This document shows positions 8,388 through 18,900 of a stretch of DNA of 64,000 nucleotides, one piece after another (within the stretch, counting starts at the first letter, position 1; every line of letters starts with the position of its first letter). This stretch comes from an uncultured Flavobacteriaceae bacterium. GTDB lineage: Bacteria; Bacteroidota; Bacteroidia; Flavobacteriales; Flavobacteriaceae. The translations under genes were made by a program, and so were the position numbers. The notes under the pieces were generated by a model. The model saw only the letters and a program-made list of their open reading frames with translations, was not told the DNA's origin and made no database searches. The stretch is from positions 1-64,000 of the forward strand of contig CANLVG010000007.1 of NCBI GenBank assembly GCA_947494565.1, written 5' to 3'.

Positions 8388-8756
8388 TTAAAGCGTATCG
8401 TTAGTAGCGCCATCATTTGCAGGCTCCGGTACTATTTCAGGGGTGGTTTCCGGAATGGCCTCAGGTACTACTTCCTCAACACCATCACTATCTAAAAGTT
8501 TCGAATCAGTGCCATTGAAATTGCCTTTTAACGCAATATTTGAAGCAAGGATCAGTACGACGAGCATGATTCCTAAGGTCCATGTGCTCTTATCCAAAAA
8601 GTCACCGGTCTTTTTAACGCCTCCTACTACTTGGCTTCCGCCACCTCCAAAGGAAGAAGAAAGTCCACCGCCTTTTGGATTTTGTACCATGATGACCAAC
8701 ATCAGTAAAAAACAGACGATGATAATCAAAATCAAGAATATCGTAAATGTGCTCAT
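8388..8756 (-). CDS. secG: preprotein translocase subunit SecG
   Basis: The 122-residue protein has two membrane helices (about 5-23 and 57-75) joined by the SecG loop MVQNPKGGGLSSSFGGGG, which is diagnostic. The acidic, proline-rich C-terminal tail (EAIPETTPEIVPEP) is typical of Bacteroidota SecG. It is part of the SecYEG channel. It follows the TPR gene by 6 bases and ends a minus-strand operon. Confidence 0.95.
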   Translation of the reverse strand: MSTFTIFLILIIIVCFLLMLVIMVQNPKGGGLSSSFGGGGSQVVGGVKKTGDFLDKSTWTLGIMLVVLILASNIALKGNFNGTDSKLLDSDGVEEVVPEAIPETTPEIVPEPANDGATNDTL

Positions 8757-8762
8757 TGCTTT

Positions 8763-9701
8763 CTAGCTATTTTCCTGTTGTATTTTCTGTACCGCTTTAA
8801 TTCGGTCTGCAAAGAAACCACTTTTTTCCGGATATTTCAAACTTAAAATCTTGTATGCCTGTATGGCCTTTTTGTACTTTTTCTGTTCTAAATAAACCTT
8901 TGCCAAAGTTTCCGTCATCAGCTCCTTTTTATCGATTTTGGCGGACTCCTGTATGCTTTTGGAAGTCTGGACCTTTTCACTGGGAACTATTTTAGGGTTG
9001 TTGGCAATGAATCTATCGATGAGGTCGAATTTCTTCTTTTTCAACACGTCTTTTTCAAACTCGAACTCTTGGTCTTCCGGCGCTACTTCTTGCTTTGGGA
9101 TTTTGGAAGTCTTTTTTTCATGTTCTCCTCTATCGATTGTTTTTTTCGCTGTCAATTGAAGCCATTCACCAAAGGAAAATTTTTCATTTTTTGTAAAGGT
9201 GAGCGGTTCTCCCAATTCTAAGGTCGCCCGTTCTTTTTCGGCTTCAATGTCTTGATCGATCTTTGGGTCTTTTGAAGTGAACAATTTCGGATTTAGTATG
9301 GCATCCGCATCCGTCACATTCTGTGGCAACGGTTTGTCTTCCGAAGTTTGAATAATCGTTTTATCCGTTTTAGGCGCAGTCACGATTTCTTCCGACATTA
9401 CCTCGGTTTCCGTCACTGCGATTGATTTACCTGAAATGGTATCGGCAATCGAGTTTTGCAAAAAGTCTTCCGACGTAATGAACTCAAAAAGAATATCGCG
9501 GTCCGTAGTATAGGCAGCGGTAATTTTGAGGGCGTTATTGTACTTGAAACTGTTCAGATTCTTTAACCCTTTTAAATGAATCGCTCTGGCCGCCTGAAAA
9601 TAGGGGTATTCCGTCAAGACTTCTTCTAGCTGTTGTGTCTGCTGCGCAGAAACCACTTTCTTGGGTTCTTGTAAAAGATGTGTAAAATCTTGAACGTTCA
9701 T
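8763..9701 (-). CDS. TPR-like hypothetical protein upstream of secG
   Basis: The protein has about 312 residues from the ATG at 9701 (MNVQDFTHLLQEPKKV). An in-frame extension to 9776 is rejected because it would translate an intergenic palindrome (NSEFKIQNSE). The C-terminus has one clear tetratricopeptide-type repeat (TETLAKVYLEQKKYKKAIQAYKILSLKYPEK); the middle is charged and low complexity. There is no signal peptide. In Flavobacteriaceae this gene commonly sits between lptE and secG; its role is unknown, with a protein-interaction scaffold likely. Confidence 0.8.
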   Translation of the reverse strand: MNVQDFTHLLQEPKKVVSAQQTQQLEEVLTEYPYFQAARAIHLKGLKNLNSFKYNNALKITAAYTTDRDILFEFITSEDFLQNSIADTISGKSIAVTETEVMSEEIVTAPKTDKTIIQTSEDKPLPQNVTDADAILNPKLFTSKDPKIDQDIEAEKERATLELGEPLTFTKNEKFSFGEWLQLTAKKTIDRGEHEKKTSKIPKQEVAPEDQEFEFEKDVLKKKKFDLIDRFIANNPKIVPSEKVQTSKSIQESAKIDKKELMTETLAKVYLEQKKYKKAIQAYKILSLKYPEKSGFFADRIKAVQKIQQENS

Positions 9702-9716
9702 ATGCTTTTTCAGTAA

Positions 9717-9744
9717 TTCTGAATTCTGAATTTTGAATTCAGAA
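9717..9744. repeat. intergenic hairpin between lptE and the TPR gene
   Basis: TTCTGAATTC (9717-9726) and GAATTCAGAA (9735-9744) form a perfect 10-base stem with an 8-base loop. It sits in the 68-base gap between lptE and the TPR gene of one operon, and there is no T-run to make it a strong terminator. It could modulate readthrough or RNA stability. Confidence 0.5.
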
Positions 9745-9769
9745 TTTATAGATTGTTTTTCACTTTGTT

Positions 9770-10294
9770 TTACCAATCCGCCAGTGAGGCATTAAAAATA
9801 TCTTGGGTGATACGTTCAAAGATAATCTCGTGGGCCTCGGACTTGACGGCCGACAATTGTGAATTGGCCGGGTAATCAAAAAAGAACGAGAAACGCTGAT
9901 CGAAATCCTTTGAACCATCTTCAATGGTGTTGTTGGTAAATCGGACTTTCACCGCGATGGAAAGCCTGTTTTGCGCGGCAGTTTGTTGTGCCGTCGCCGT
10001 CATCGGTGAAATACGATACTCTACTATTTCGCCTTCATATACTAGGTCGCCACTGTTACTGATCAGATCAAGACTGCTCTGGTTCAATATTCTGTCTTGC
10101 AGTGCAAGGGTAAAATCACGGTCCATGCCCGGTTCAAATATAGAGCCTGGACTTTGAGACGCGTAGTTCTGAAAGTAATTCACTTGAAAGGTCGTAGCCG
10201 TTCCCGGATTTCCACCAGTAAAGTTGTATACCCCACACCCCTGAAATGTCAGTATGAATATAACACACAGAAAACTCTTAATTATAAATCTCAT
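9770..10294 (-). CDS. lptE: LptE-family LPS-assembly lipoprotein
   Basis: The 174-residue lipoprotein has a lipobox at LTFQGCGVYNFTGG (Cys about 20). The body matches the Bacteroidota LptE type: GSIFEPGMDRDFTLALQDRIL, LVYEGEIVEYRISPM, and SAVKSEAHEIIFERITQDIFN. LptE plugs the LptD barrel that inserts lipopolysaccharide in the outer membrane. It sits between the sigma-54-type regulator and the TPR gene. Confidence 0.85.
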   Translation of the reverse strand: MRFIIKSFLCVIFILTFQGCGVYNFTGGNPGTATTFQVNYFQNYASQSPGSIFEPGMDRDFTLALQDRILNQSSLDLISNSGDLVYEGEIVEYRISPMTATAQQTAAQNRLSIAVKVRFTNNTIEDGSKDFDQRFSFFFDYPANSQLSAVKSEAHEIIFERITQDIFNASLADW

Positions 10295-10304
10295 TTTTTA
10301 GTTT

Positions 10305-10332
10305 CTAACATCTAACATCTAACATCTAACAT
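10305..10332. repeat. four tandem copies of CTAACAT
   Basis: Four perfect 7-base units lie between the end of the sigma-54-type regulator gene and the start of lptE (minus strand), just upstream of the lptE start region. Seven-base tandem repeats can change number by slippage and could alter the spacing to the lptE ribosome site. Confidence 0.7.
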
Positions 10333-10335
10333 CTA

Positions 10336-11604
10336 CTATAAATCGTACTGTTTGATTTTTCGATACAGCGTTCGCTCGGAGATGCCCAATTCACTAGCTG
10401 CCGCTTTTCGTTTCCCTCTGTTGCGTTCCAGTGATTTCTTGATCAATTCGATCTCCTTCTCCTGTAAAGATAGGGTTTCTTCCTCTTCGATTTCTTCGGC
10501 AAAATGATATTTGTCTTCTTGAAAAGACTGGGTCACAGGCTGTTCTGCATGAGGTTCGGGAAGGTGCAATACCTCTACAGGTGCCGCATTATCTTCCGTG
10601 ATGTCCTGATTCTCATTACCGTATATTTTTTGGATAAGGTTCTGGTTCTCCTCTTGAACCTTTTCGGTGTCGTTGTTTTTCAACAGTTCAAGAGTGAGTT
10701 TTTTCAGGTCGTGTAAATCCCCTTTCATATCAAACAAGACCTTGTACAAGATTTCCCGTTCCGTACTGAAATCCCCTTCTTTTTTAGGGGAACCGACCAC
10801 TGCCGGTAAATTGGTATTGCCCGCATTGGGCAAATAGCCATGCAAGGTGGTCGCTGAAATCGTACGCCCTTCTTCGAGTACCGAAACCTGCTCGGCAATA
10901 TTCCTCAATTGGCGTATGTTACCCGGCCATCGATATTTCAGAAGCATTTGAATGGCATCATCCATCAAGCGTATGGTGGGCATTTTATACTTCCGACCAA
11001 AATCGGAGGCGAATTTTCGGAAAAGCAGGTGAATGTCGTCTTTTCGTTCCCGCAAGGGAGGGATATTGATTTCCACGGTGCTCAGTCGATAATAAAGATC
11101 TTCGCGAAACTTCTCTTTTTTAATGGCTTCGAACATATTCACATTGGTTGCGGCAACAATGCGAACATCCGTCTTTTGTACTTGGGAAGACCCAACTTTC
11201 AAAAATTCCCCATTTTCAAGTACCCTAAGCAAACGTACCTGGGTGGTTAACGGAAGCTCTCCTACTTCATCCAAAAAAATGGTGCCGCCATCGGCAACCT
11301 CAAAATAACCGCTCCTTGTTTGGGTAGCTCCGGTAAACGCACCTTTTTCATGACCGAAAAGCTCACTATCAATGGTGCCTTCAGGAATAGCCCCACAGTT
11401 TACCGCGATGTATTTGGCATGTTTTCTATGCGAAAGGGAGTGAATGATTTTTGGAATGGATTCTTTACCGACACCACTTTCACCGGTTACCAAAACCGAA
11501 ATATCGGTGGGGGCCACTTGAATCGCTTTTTCAATGGCCCTGTTGAGTTTCACATCGTTGCCGATGATTTCAAAGCGCTGTTTTATAGATTGTATATTCT
11601 CCAT
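10336..11604 (-). CDS. sigma-54 interaction domain protein with Fis-type HTH
   Basis: The 422-residue protein has an AAA+ sigma-54 activator domain right from the N-terminus (about 5-245): Walker A GESGVGKE, the GAFTGA loop that contacts sigma-54, Walker B GGTIFLDEVGELP, and an R-finger region. A less conserved linker (about 255-375) and a C-terminal Fis-type helix-turn-helix (KAAASELGISERTLYRKIKQ) follow. There is no receiver or GAF input domain, so the signal is unknown. It lies between miaB and lptE, an order I know from Flavobacteriaceae. Confidence 0.9.
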   Translation of the reverse strand: MENIQSIKQRFEIIGNDVKLNRAIEKAIQVAPTDISVLVTGESGVGKESIPKIIHSLSHRKHAKYIAVNCGAIPEGTIDSELFGHEKGAFTGATQTRSGYFEVADGGTIFLDEVGELPLTTQVRLLRVLENGEFLKVGSSQVQKTDVRIVAATNVNMFEAIKKEKFREDLYYRLSTVEINIPPLRERKDDIHLLFRKFASDFGRKYKMPTIRLMDDAIQMLLKYRWPGNIRQLRNIAEQVSVLEEGRTISATTLHGYLPNAGNTNLPAVVGSPKKEGDFSTEREILYKVLFDMKGDLHDLKKLTLELLKNNDTEKVQEENQNLIQKIYGNENQDITEDNAAPVEVLHLPEPHAEQPVTQSFQEDKYHFAEEIEEEETLSLQEKEIELIKKSLERNRGKRKAAASELGISERTLYRKIKQYDL

Positions 11605-11663
11605 TTGATATCATTTTCTTCAATGACGGGTCAAATCACCCATCATATTGTCGTAGGGTGATC

Positions 11664-13106
11664 TTAGTTTTCGCTATACCCTACGGCTTCGCCAATAAGT
11701 GTGGCCGAGGTACAACTGTTCATTCGTACCATAACGAAATCGCCCACTTCATAATCTTCCTTTGGAAAAACGGCCACGGTGTTCTGTGAATTACGTCCCA
11801 TGAAATGGGCGTCCGATTTTTTGGAAAGTCCCTCGATCAAGACTTCCTGCACCTGCCCTAGGTGTTGTTCCGTTTTTTCTTGACAGTGTTGCCGTTGTAG
11901 AGCGATGATTTCCGAGAGGCGCCTTTTTTTCGTTTCCTGAGGTACGTCGTCTTCCAATTTTCTTGCGGCCATAGTGCCTGGTCGTTCCGAATAGGCGAAC
12001 ATAAAACCATAATCGTACTTGACGTATGTCATTAAGGACAAAGTGTCTTGGTGGTCTTCTTCGGTCTCGGTCGGAAAGCCGGTAATCATATCTTGACTGA
12101 TGGCAATATCTGGAATGATTCTTTTGATATTGTCGATCAGTTCAAAGTATTCTTCACGGGTATGCAGACGATTCATTTCCTTAAGAATTCGATTGCTCCC
12201 ACTTTGAACCGGAAGATGCACGTAGTTGCATATGTTGGTATACTTGGCCATGGTGTGAATGACATCGAGGGTCATGTCTTGCGGATTGGACGTAGAAAAC
12301 CGTATACGCATCTTTGGCTGTGCCAACGCAACTTGCTCTAGTAAATTCGCAAAATTTACCGCCGTCGCTTTTTGCATGTCCGAGGCTTTGGTATAGTCTT
12401 TCTTCAATCCCCCGCCATACCACAGATAGCTATCCACGTTCTGTCCGAGCAGGGTAATCTCTCGGTAGCCTTTGGTCCATAGATCATTGACCTCTTCGAT
12501 TATCGATTGTGGATCTCTACTTCGTTCACGGCCCCTGGTAAAAGGTACCACACAGAAGGTGCACATATTGTCGCAGCCACGGGTAATCGAAACAAAGGCA
12601 GTAACCCCGTTTGAATTCAACCGCACCGGGGCAATATCACCGTAGGTTTCTTCCTTGGATAAGATCACGTTTACGGCGTTCTTTCCCTCATCGATTTCCT
12701 GAACGAGATTGGGGAGGTCTTTATAGGCATCGGGTCCGACGACCATATCCACGATTTTTTCCTCTTCGAGCAATTTGCTTTTAAGCCGTTCGGCCATGCA
12801 GCCCAATACGCCGACTTTCATATGGGGGCGATTTTGTTTCACGGCATTGAATTTCTCGAGTCGTTTCCGTACCGTTAGCTCCGCTTTTTCGCGTATGGAA
12901 CAGGTATTCACTAAAACCAAATCCGCTTCCTCAAGGTGTTGTGTCGTGTTAAAACCTTCCTTGGCCAATATGGAAGCGACGATTTCACTATCCGAAAAGT
13001 TCATCTGGCAACCATAACTCTCGATGTAGAGGTTACGCGTGTTCGTCTCTTTCTTTGCGACATGCACTGCGGTGCCTTGAAGTGTTTCATCAATTATTTT
13101 TTCCAT
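11664..13106 (-). CDS. miaB: tRNA-2-methylthio-N6-dimethylallyladenosine synthase MiaB
   Basis: The radical-SAM methylthiotransferase adds a methylthio group to i6A37 of tRNAs. It carries the UPF0004 domain ([17 protein letters not shown], first cluster cysteines), the radical SAM motif ([18 protein letters not shown]), and a C-terminal TRAM domain. I place the start at 13106 (MEKIIDET, 480 residues); the longer reading to 13142 would run into the predicted promoter at 13140-13172. It is the first gene of the minus-strand operon running to secG. Confidence 0.95.
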   Translation of the reverse strand: MEKIIDETLQGTAVHVAKKETNTRNLYIESYGCQMNFSDSEIVASILAKEGFNTTQHLEEADLVLVNTCSIREKAELTVRKRLEKFNAVKQNRPHMKVGVLGCMAERLKSKLLEEEKIVDMVVGPDAYKDLPNLVQEIDEGKNAVNVILSKEETYGDIAPVRLNSNGVTAFVSITRGCDNMCTFCVVPFTRGRERSRDPQSIIEEVNDLWTKGYREITLLGQNVDSYLWYGGGLKKDYTKASDMQKATAVNFANLLEQVALAQPKMRIRFSTSNPQDMTLDVIHTMAKYTNICNYVHLPVQSGSNRILKEMNRLHTREEYFELIDNIKRIIPDIAISQDMITGFPTETEEDHQDTLSLMTYVKYDYGFMFAYSERPGTMAARKLEDDVPQETKKRRLSEIIALQRQHCQEKTEQHLGQVQEVLIEGLSKKSDAHFMGRNSQNTVAVFPKEDYEVGDFVMVRMNSCTSATLIGEAVGYSEN

Positions 13107-13139
13107 AGAAAGGCCATCTTTATACCCCAAAAGGGTTTG

Positions 13140-13172
13140 CAAAGATAGGGCAAATTCCTATTTTATGACAAA
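13140..13172 (-). promoter_or_regulatory. Bacteroidota-type promoter of the miaB operon
   Basis: On the minus strand, TTTG, 21 bases, then TATCTTTG matches the -33/-7 consensus (TTTG / TAnnTTTG). The -7 box is the complement of 13140-13147. The distance to the ATG at 13106 leaves a short leader. Confidence 0.6.
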
Positions 13173-13248
13173 TTGACAGTAAAATTTAATACTATTTTAT
13201 AGGTCGGTATCCCCCTGAAATGGGGTATTTTTGAGCTAAATTTAGTCT

Positions 13249-13995
13249 ATGGAATTCAAAGAAGTAGAAGAGAAGATAGCAGAGCGCCCAGTTCTCGATT
13301 TCGGAAGCATTTTTAGCAACTCCCTTGAGCTTTTCAAAAAAGTTTGGGTACAGGGTTTTGTAATTCTCTTGTTGACCTTTGTTTGTATCATTCCTTTATA
13401 TATACTCGTATATCTTCCTTTTGTGGCCATGGGTATTTGGAATCCGGAAATGTTCCAAGAGCAAGAGCCCAATGCCGTTATGGTGTTGACGTTTCTTTGC
13501 GTACTACCTGTTTTGCTAATCGGTATGGCGACCTTGACCCTAGGTTTAATGGCCGCTTTTTTACGCATTTGTAGGTCAAAGGATTTGAATTTGGAAGAGA
13601 GCGATGACTATTTCTACTTCTTCAAAAATGGAAGACTGCGCAAGTTAGTGGTGTTGGGCGCAATGTACTTGGGAATTTCGTTATTGGGCTTGCTCGTCTG
13701 TGGGGTTGGGATCCTATATCTCGTAGTGCCACTTTCGTTGGTGCCGGCTTTTGTAGCCTTCGATGAGGAATGTTCGCCAAAGGAGATCATGAAAGCCAGC
13801 TTTCAGTTGGGCAATAAGAATTGGTTGGTGATTTTCGGGTTGATTATTATCATGGGATTGTTGGCCGAACTTGGCTTTATTCTATGTTTTGTAGGCGTTT
13901 TTTTTACTGCGATGTTGGCGAAAATACCAATCTATTATAGCTATAAGGACGGGGTCGGTTTTGAAAACGATGACAAACGATACCTTGAAAATTGA
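13249..13995 (+). CDS. multi-pass membrane protein, unknown function
   Basis: The 248-residue protein has about six hydrophobic segments (near 36-62, 78-104, 130-150, 155-172, 195-225). The N-terminal soluble stretch FGSIFSNSLELFKKVWVQG, followed by helices, resembles the general layout of DUF4013/YciC-like glycerophosphodiesterase-type membrane domains. No function can be assigned. A -7-type box TATTTTTG lies at 13226-13233, 16 bases before the ATG. Confidence 0.7.
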   Translation: MEFKEVEEKIAERPVLDFGSIFSNSLELFKKVWVQGFVILLLTFVCIIPLYILVYLPFVAMGIWNPEMFQEQEPNAVMVLTFLCVLPVLLIGMATLTLGLMAAFLRICRSKDLNLEESDDYFYFFKNGRLRKLVVLGAMYLGISLLGLLVCGVGILYLVVPLSLVPAFVAFDEECSPKEIMKASFQLGNKNWLVIFGLIIIMGLLAELGFILCFVGVFFTAMLAKIPIYYSYKDGVGFENDDKRYLEN

Positions 13996-14073
13996 TAGGA
14001 CTTTAACGTATGATCACGCAACGTTTTGAGCATACTACTATCTGTTGTACACAACCCAATTAATAAATAACAG

Positions 14074-15327
14074 ATGAAAAAGCTAGTGCTACTGCTGATG
14101 GTCATCTCATTGGCCTCAGTCTCCTGCGAGAAAAACGATGAAAGCGAGTACGCCGACTATCTGGTGGCTACACCGGTTATGATGAACCTCACGGAATTCA
14201 GAAATAGCGTGGATGTTTTACCTCCCCGACCTATTGATGAATCAGGAAAGATTTATGCCTACAAGGATTACATTTTTGTAAACGACAAGTATCGGGGCGT
14301 ACATGTTATAGATAATTCGGATCCCGAAAACCCGCAAAAAATTTCATTCATAGAAATCGCCGGTAATGTTGACATCTCCATTAAGGATGATATTCTATAT
14401 GCGGATAGTATTATGGACCTGATGATTTTCGACATCTCTGACATCTCCAATATTACGATAGTAAAGCGCCTCGAAAATGTCTTACAGCAATACTTGAACT
14501 GGCCGGTCGAAGCTGATATTTTTGATTGGCAGGCAAGTAGTACAGGTGTTGATATGATTCAAGTAGGTTGGGATACGCGTACCGAACGCATGTTGATTTC
14601 CGAGTACGAGGAGAGGTTCGGAAACCCTATGATCGATGTAGCTTTTGATATGGTGGCCACAGCGGAATCTGGAAATACAGGACAGGGAGGCTCATTAGCG
14701 CGATTCAAGATTGTCGGTGATTTTCTCTATGCGGTCGACAGCCATAATATCAACGTTTTTGAAATTTCCGATTTGCAAAATCCCTTGGATTTGGAAGACG
14801 TGTATGCCGGATTCGACATCGAAACGATTTTCAGTCGAGGTGAACACCTTTTTCTTGGCAGTATGCGGGGGATGTACATTTATGATATTTCCTCACCCGA
14901 CAAGCCTCAGTTTGTCTCCGAATTTCAACATGGTACGGCCTGTGATCCGGTTGTGGTCGATGGAGATTATGCCTATGTCACACTTCGGGGCGGCAATGGT
15001 TGCGGAGCAACGGAAAGCGGTCTGTTCATCGTTGATATCTCTAATATTTCAAGCCCTGAATTAAAGATCTCCTATCCCATGGATGGACCTTATGGTTTGG
15101 GAATCAAAGGTGAAAAATTGTTCGTTTGCGATGGCACATCAGGATTAAAGGTATACGACAAAACCGATGTGGAAAATCTGGTTGCCTTGGATCATTTCAA
15201 GGACATTACTACTTTTGATGTCATTCCTTTGGAAGAAACCCTTTTAATGGTCGGTGATGAGACGCTATATCAATATGAATACCTTTCTGAGAATATTCGG
15301 TTGTTGAGTACGTTACAGTTGAATTGA
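14074..15327 (+). CDS. LVIVD repeat lipoprotein
   Basis: The 417-residue lipoprotein (lipobox SLASVSCEK, Cys about 19) has several LVIVD-type repeats, seen as GVHVIDNSDPENPQ, LMIFDISDISN, INVFEISDLQNP, MYIYDISSPDKPQF and LFIVDISNISSPE. These form a beta-propeller-like surface domain. It is expected at the cell surface or in the periplasm; the ligand is unknown. The next gene follows 21 bases after, so the two are probably co-transcribed. Confidence 0.85.
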   Translation: MKKLVLLLMVISLASVSCEKNDESEYADYLVATPVMMNLTEFRNSVDVLPPRPIDESGKIYAYKDYIFVNDKYRGVHVIDNSDPENPQKISFIEIAGNVDISIKDDILYADSIMDLMIFDISDISNITIVKRLENVLQQYLNWPVEADIFDWQASSTGVDMIQVGWDTRTERMLISEYEERFGNPMIDVAFDMVATAESGNTGQGGSLARFKIVGDFLYAVDSHNINVFEISDLQNPLDLEDVYAGFDIETIFSRGEHLFLGSMRGMYIYDISSPDKPQFVSEFQHGTACDPVVVDGDYAYVTLRGGNGCGATESGLFIVDISNISSPELKISYPMDGPYGLGIKGEKLFVCDGTSGLKVYDKTDVENLVALDHFKDITTFDVIPLEETLLMVGDETLYQYEYLSENIRLLSTLQLN

Positions 15328-15348
15328 GATACTAAAAATGCCAATGCT

Positions 15349-15897
15349 ATGAAAAAGAATTCAGGGGTATTCAGTAGGTTGATTTTATGTCTTGTTCTAA
15401 TTTCAACAGGATGTGATAGTGACATGGACTCTGCATTGAATCAAAGCGATCTTGACGGGATGCTCAATGAGATTGTTGCCTTATCCGTGAGTTTAAATTG
15501 TGAAAATGCCAGTGAATGGCATTTTACGGAAATAGGGGATAAGCCTTGCGGAGGTCCGGCCGGATATATTGCTTATTCAACGCAGATTGACACCGCGGCT
15601 TTTTTAGACAAGGTAGAAACCTATACCACGGCTCACGAGAAATACAATCGGGAAAATGGAATAATATCTGACTGCGCTATCGACCCAGGGGCTCTCGGAG
15701 TGAAATGTCAAGAAGGGAAACCGGTTCTAATTTATAATGTATGCGAATTGATTCCTGATTCGGGGCCCTGTGAGGCCGCCATGCCCAGATACTATTTTGA
15801 CCAGGAGGAACAAAAATGCAAAGAGTTTCTTTGGGGTGGCTGTGAGGGCACAGTACCCTTTGATACGCTTGAGGCCTGTCAAGTGTGTGAACAATAA
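15349..15897 (+). CDS. lipoprotein with C-terminal Kunitz/BPTI-like domain
   Basis: The 182-residue protein has a lipobox (LISTGCDS, Cys22). Residues 51-128 form a cysteine-containing domain (NCENASEWHFT, PCGGPAGYIAYS, SDCAIDPG, GVKCQEGKPVLIY) that I know only as a Bacteroidota hypothetical. Residues 132-180 read like a Kunitz serine-protease-inhibitor domain: SGPCEAAMPRYYFD, QKCKEFLWGGCEG, LEACQVC. Cysteines are C132, C141, C157, C165, C177 and C180. The last two spacings are one residue shorter than in BPTI, and the P1 position is Glu142, unlike Lys/Arg of trypsin inhibitors. It is downstream of the LVIVD gene. Confidence 0.8.
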   Translation: MKKNSGVFSRLILCLVLISTGCDSDMDSALNQSDLDGMLNEIVALSVSLNCENASEWHFTEIGDKPCGGPAGYIAYSTQIDTAAFLDKVETYTTAHEKYNRENGIISDCAIDPGALGVKCQEGKPVLIYNVCELIPDSGPCEAAMPRYYFDQEEQKCKEFLWGGCEGTVPFDTLEACQVCEQ

Positions 15898-15923
15898 ATC
15901 TGATTTTTGGACTAGAAACAAAA

Positions 15924-15957
15924 AACACCCTTGACCATGAACAAGGGTGTTTTTTTA
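15924..15957. terminator. bidirectional terminator between convergent genes
   Basis: AACACCCTTG (15924-15933) and CAAGGGTGTT (15942-15951) form a 10-base stem with an 8-base loop and T-runs on both strands. It serves the Kunitz-type gene (+) and the BNR-repeat gene (minus). Confidence 0.8.
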
Positions 15958-15975
15958 GTTTCTTTTTTAAGGGTA

Positions 15976-18900
15976 CTATTCCGTTGAAATCATCTTGATC
16001 TTATTTTCGGTAACCTCCCCATTTATTTTGGAAATGTATTCCTTCATTAAACTGTTCAGAGCGTTCATTTCAACATCCAGCTCTTTTTTGATTTGTACAA
16101 AGAACTCCTTTGACTGATTCGTAGGGGGGTAGTCGCCGCGTTGCGAGTCTGCCAACAAAAAGGCCAATCGGTTATTGATCCGTATACCATAGTTCAATGG
16201 GTCTTGCCTGCTTTGGTTTTTGGTCATGTGAACGTTGTTCTCGATGACTTCCAATTTGGTTCTGAATTCGGTAATCAATTCTTGTAAGGAGCCGTTTTCC
16301 CCAGACTTTCCGCTGACATACTCCAAATCCTTTTTTACTGTTCTGATATCGGAGATGGCCTGATTGGCCCTGCTTACCTGGTCTCTTACCTCAATTAGAA
16401 AATCGAATTGGTTTTTGAAATCACCTTGGCTATTCGGTAATCTAGGGTCTTTCACCACGGTGAACTCCTGTTCTTGTGATGTGCCGTTATAGGTCAGGCG
16501 TACCTTGTACGCTCCGGGTACTGCTTTTGGTCCCATATTGGGAGAAGAATACAAGACCATACCATCGAAGGACGTGAACCCGGGGTAGCGCATATTCCAA
16601 ACGAACCGATTGCCACCCGATTTCACTTGTAACTTTTTCGCTGTGCTAGGGTCGTTTTTACTTTTTTTGGCTGCAGTGGAATAGCGTTGTATAAGTGTAC
16701 CGTCCGACTCCAAGATATCAAGGTGCACCGTATCGGTTTCCTTTTGCTGCGCAATGAAGTAATTGATGATCGCCCCATCCGGGTGATTGGTTCCCTCCAA
16801 ATCAGGGTTGGCCTTGCCCCAGCCCGATTGTTGCATTCGATAAGCCTTGTCCGGTTTGTAGAGAAAGGCGTTCTTGGTTTTCAATTCCGATGACAACTGA
16901 TGCAAGGGGGTAAGGTCATCGATGATCCAGAAACTTCTTCCGTGGGTCGCTGCGATGAGGTCATTGTCGCGAACTTCCAAATCGCGTATCGCCGTAATGG
17001 GCAGGTTCAGCTGAAAAGGTTGCCAATGGGCACCATCATCGAAGGAAACATACATGCCCCATTCGGTTCCGGCATACAAAAGACCTTCGCGTACCTTATC
17101 TGTTCGTACCACCCTGGTGTAGTGATTGCCCTTGATGCCTGTTGTGATCAAGGTCCATGTTTTACCATAATCGGTAGTCTTATATAAATAAGGAGTATAA
17201 TCGCCGAACTTGTACGACGTTGCGGCTACGTAAGCCGTTCCCTTTTTGAAAGGGCTGGGATCGATGCTGTTGATCATATTCAACTTTGGTGACATGCTCG
17301 ACGGAGGTGTGATGTTTTCCCAATTGGCGCCATTGTCCTTGCTGATCTGTATCAGTCCGTCATCGGTACCAATCCAAATCACACCTTTTTCCTGAGGGGA
17401 TTCATTGATAACAAAAATGTTGGAATAGAATTCCGCCCCCGTATTGTCTTGGGTAATCGGTCCACCAGAAGACCTGATGGTTTCCGGTAGGGCTCGGGTC
17501 AAGTCGGGTGAAATGGTTTTCCAGCTTTGACCTTCGTTCGTGGTGACATGAAGAAAGTTTGACCCCGCATATAAGGTATTGGGGTCATGAATACTGAACT
17601 TCACCGGAAAGTTCCAGTTAAATCGATACTTCATAACTTCAACTCCTGATCCGGCGGGATTATCGGGCCAAACGTTTACCGATCGGGTTTGACCAACGGC
17701 ATGGTCTTTTCGCATCATATATCCCTTGAAGGTTCCTCCGTAGACAACGTCATTATTTTTGGGGTCTGGTGCCAAATGCGCACTTTCGCCACCTGACGTA
17801 TCTTCCCAATCACTTTCCGTAATCGATCTGCCAGAAGTTCGGTGATAGATACGCACGGTACTGTTGTCTTGTTGCGCTCCATAAATACGATAGGGAAATT
17901 CATTATCGGTTGAAACACGATAAAATTGTGCCGTGGGTTGATTGTGGTACGTCGTCCAATTATTTCCTCCGTCATTCGATACTTGAGCTCCTCCGTCATC
18001 TGCGATAACCATTCGGTTGTTGTTCTTCGGGTCGATCCAAAGATCATGATGGTCGCCATGGGGTGCGTTTTTTAAAGTGAAGGTTTTACCTCCATCAGTA
18101 GAAACCCCATAGCTCACGTTCATAACGTACACCTTATCCACATTTTGGGGGTCTGCGGTAATGCGACTGTAGTACCATGCCCTTTGACGAAGTGCCCGGT
18201 TCTCATTTATTTTCTCCCAGGTTTTCCCGGAATCATCCGAGCGATATACACCCCCCTCTTCCGCTTCTATAATCGTCCATATGCGGTTTGAGTTCATCGG
18301 TGATATCGCAATTCCGACGATGCCCCATGGACCATCGGGAAGCCCGGGTAAATCCGAGATATCCGTCCAGGTGTCCCCTCCGTCGGTACTTTTAAAAAGT
18401 TTACTATCAGGTCCACCGCTATCCATTCGATACCCATTTCGTTTCATTTGCCAGGTCGCGGCATAAAGTATTCTGGGGTTATTGGGGTCTAAAATCAAAT
18501 CACCTGCCCCGGCTTTATCGCTTTCGTATAGAATTTTTTCCCAAGTGCTGCCTCCATCCTTCGAACGGAATACCCCGCGAGTCTCATTGGGCTTCCATAA
18601 ATTTCCGATCGCAGCGACATAAACAAGGTTGGGGTCTTTTGGATGTATTCTGATTCTAGAAATATGTTCTGAACCCTGCAGTCCGATGAACTTCCAAGTC
18701 TCACCGGCATCCGTGCTTTTCCAAACACCGTTGCCTGATGAAACATTACCGCGTAGGGTCTGTTCGCCCTCTCCCACGTAAATGACGTTGGGGTCTGATT
18801 CGGAAACCGCTACGGCCCCTATAGAACCACCAAAGTAACCATCCGAAATACATTTCCATGTTCCTCCGGCATCTTCGGTTTTCCAAACACCTCCTCCTGC

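Noticed and set aside
9702-9776. Longer start for the TPR gene
   Set aside because: The added residues (NSEFKIQNSE) are the translation of an intergenic palindrome, and the family starts at MNVQDF.
10305-10332. Possible CRISPR-like array
   Set aside because: Seven-base units with no spacers. No CRISPR array is seen anywhere in the window.
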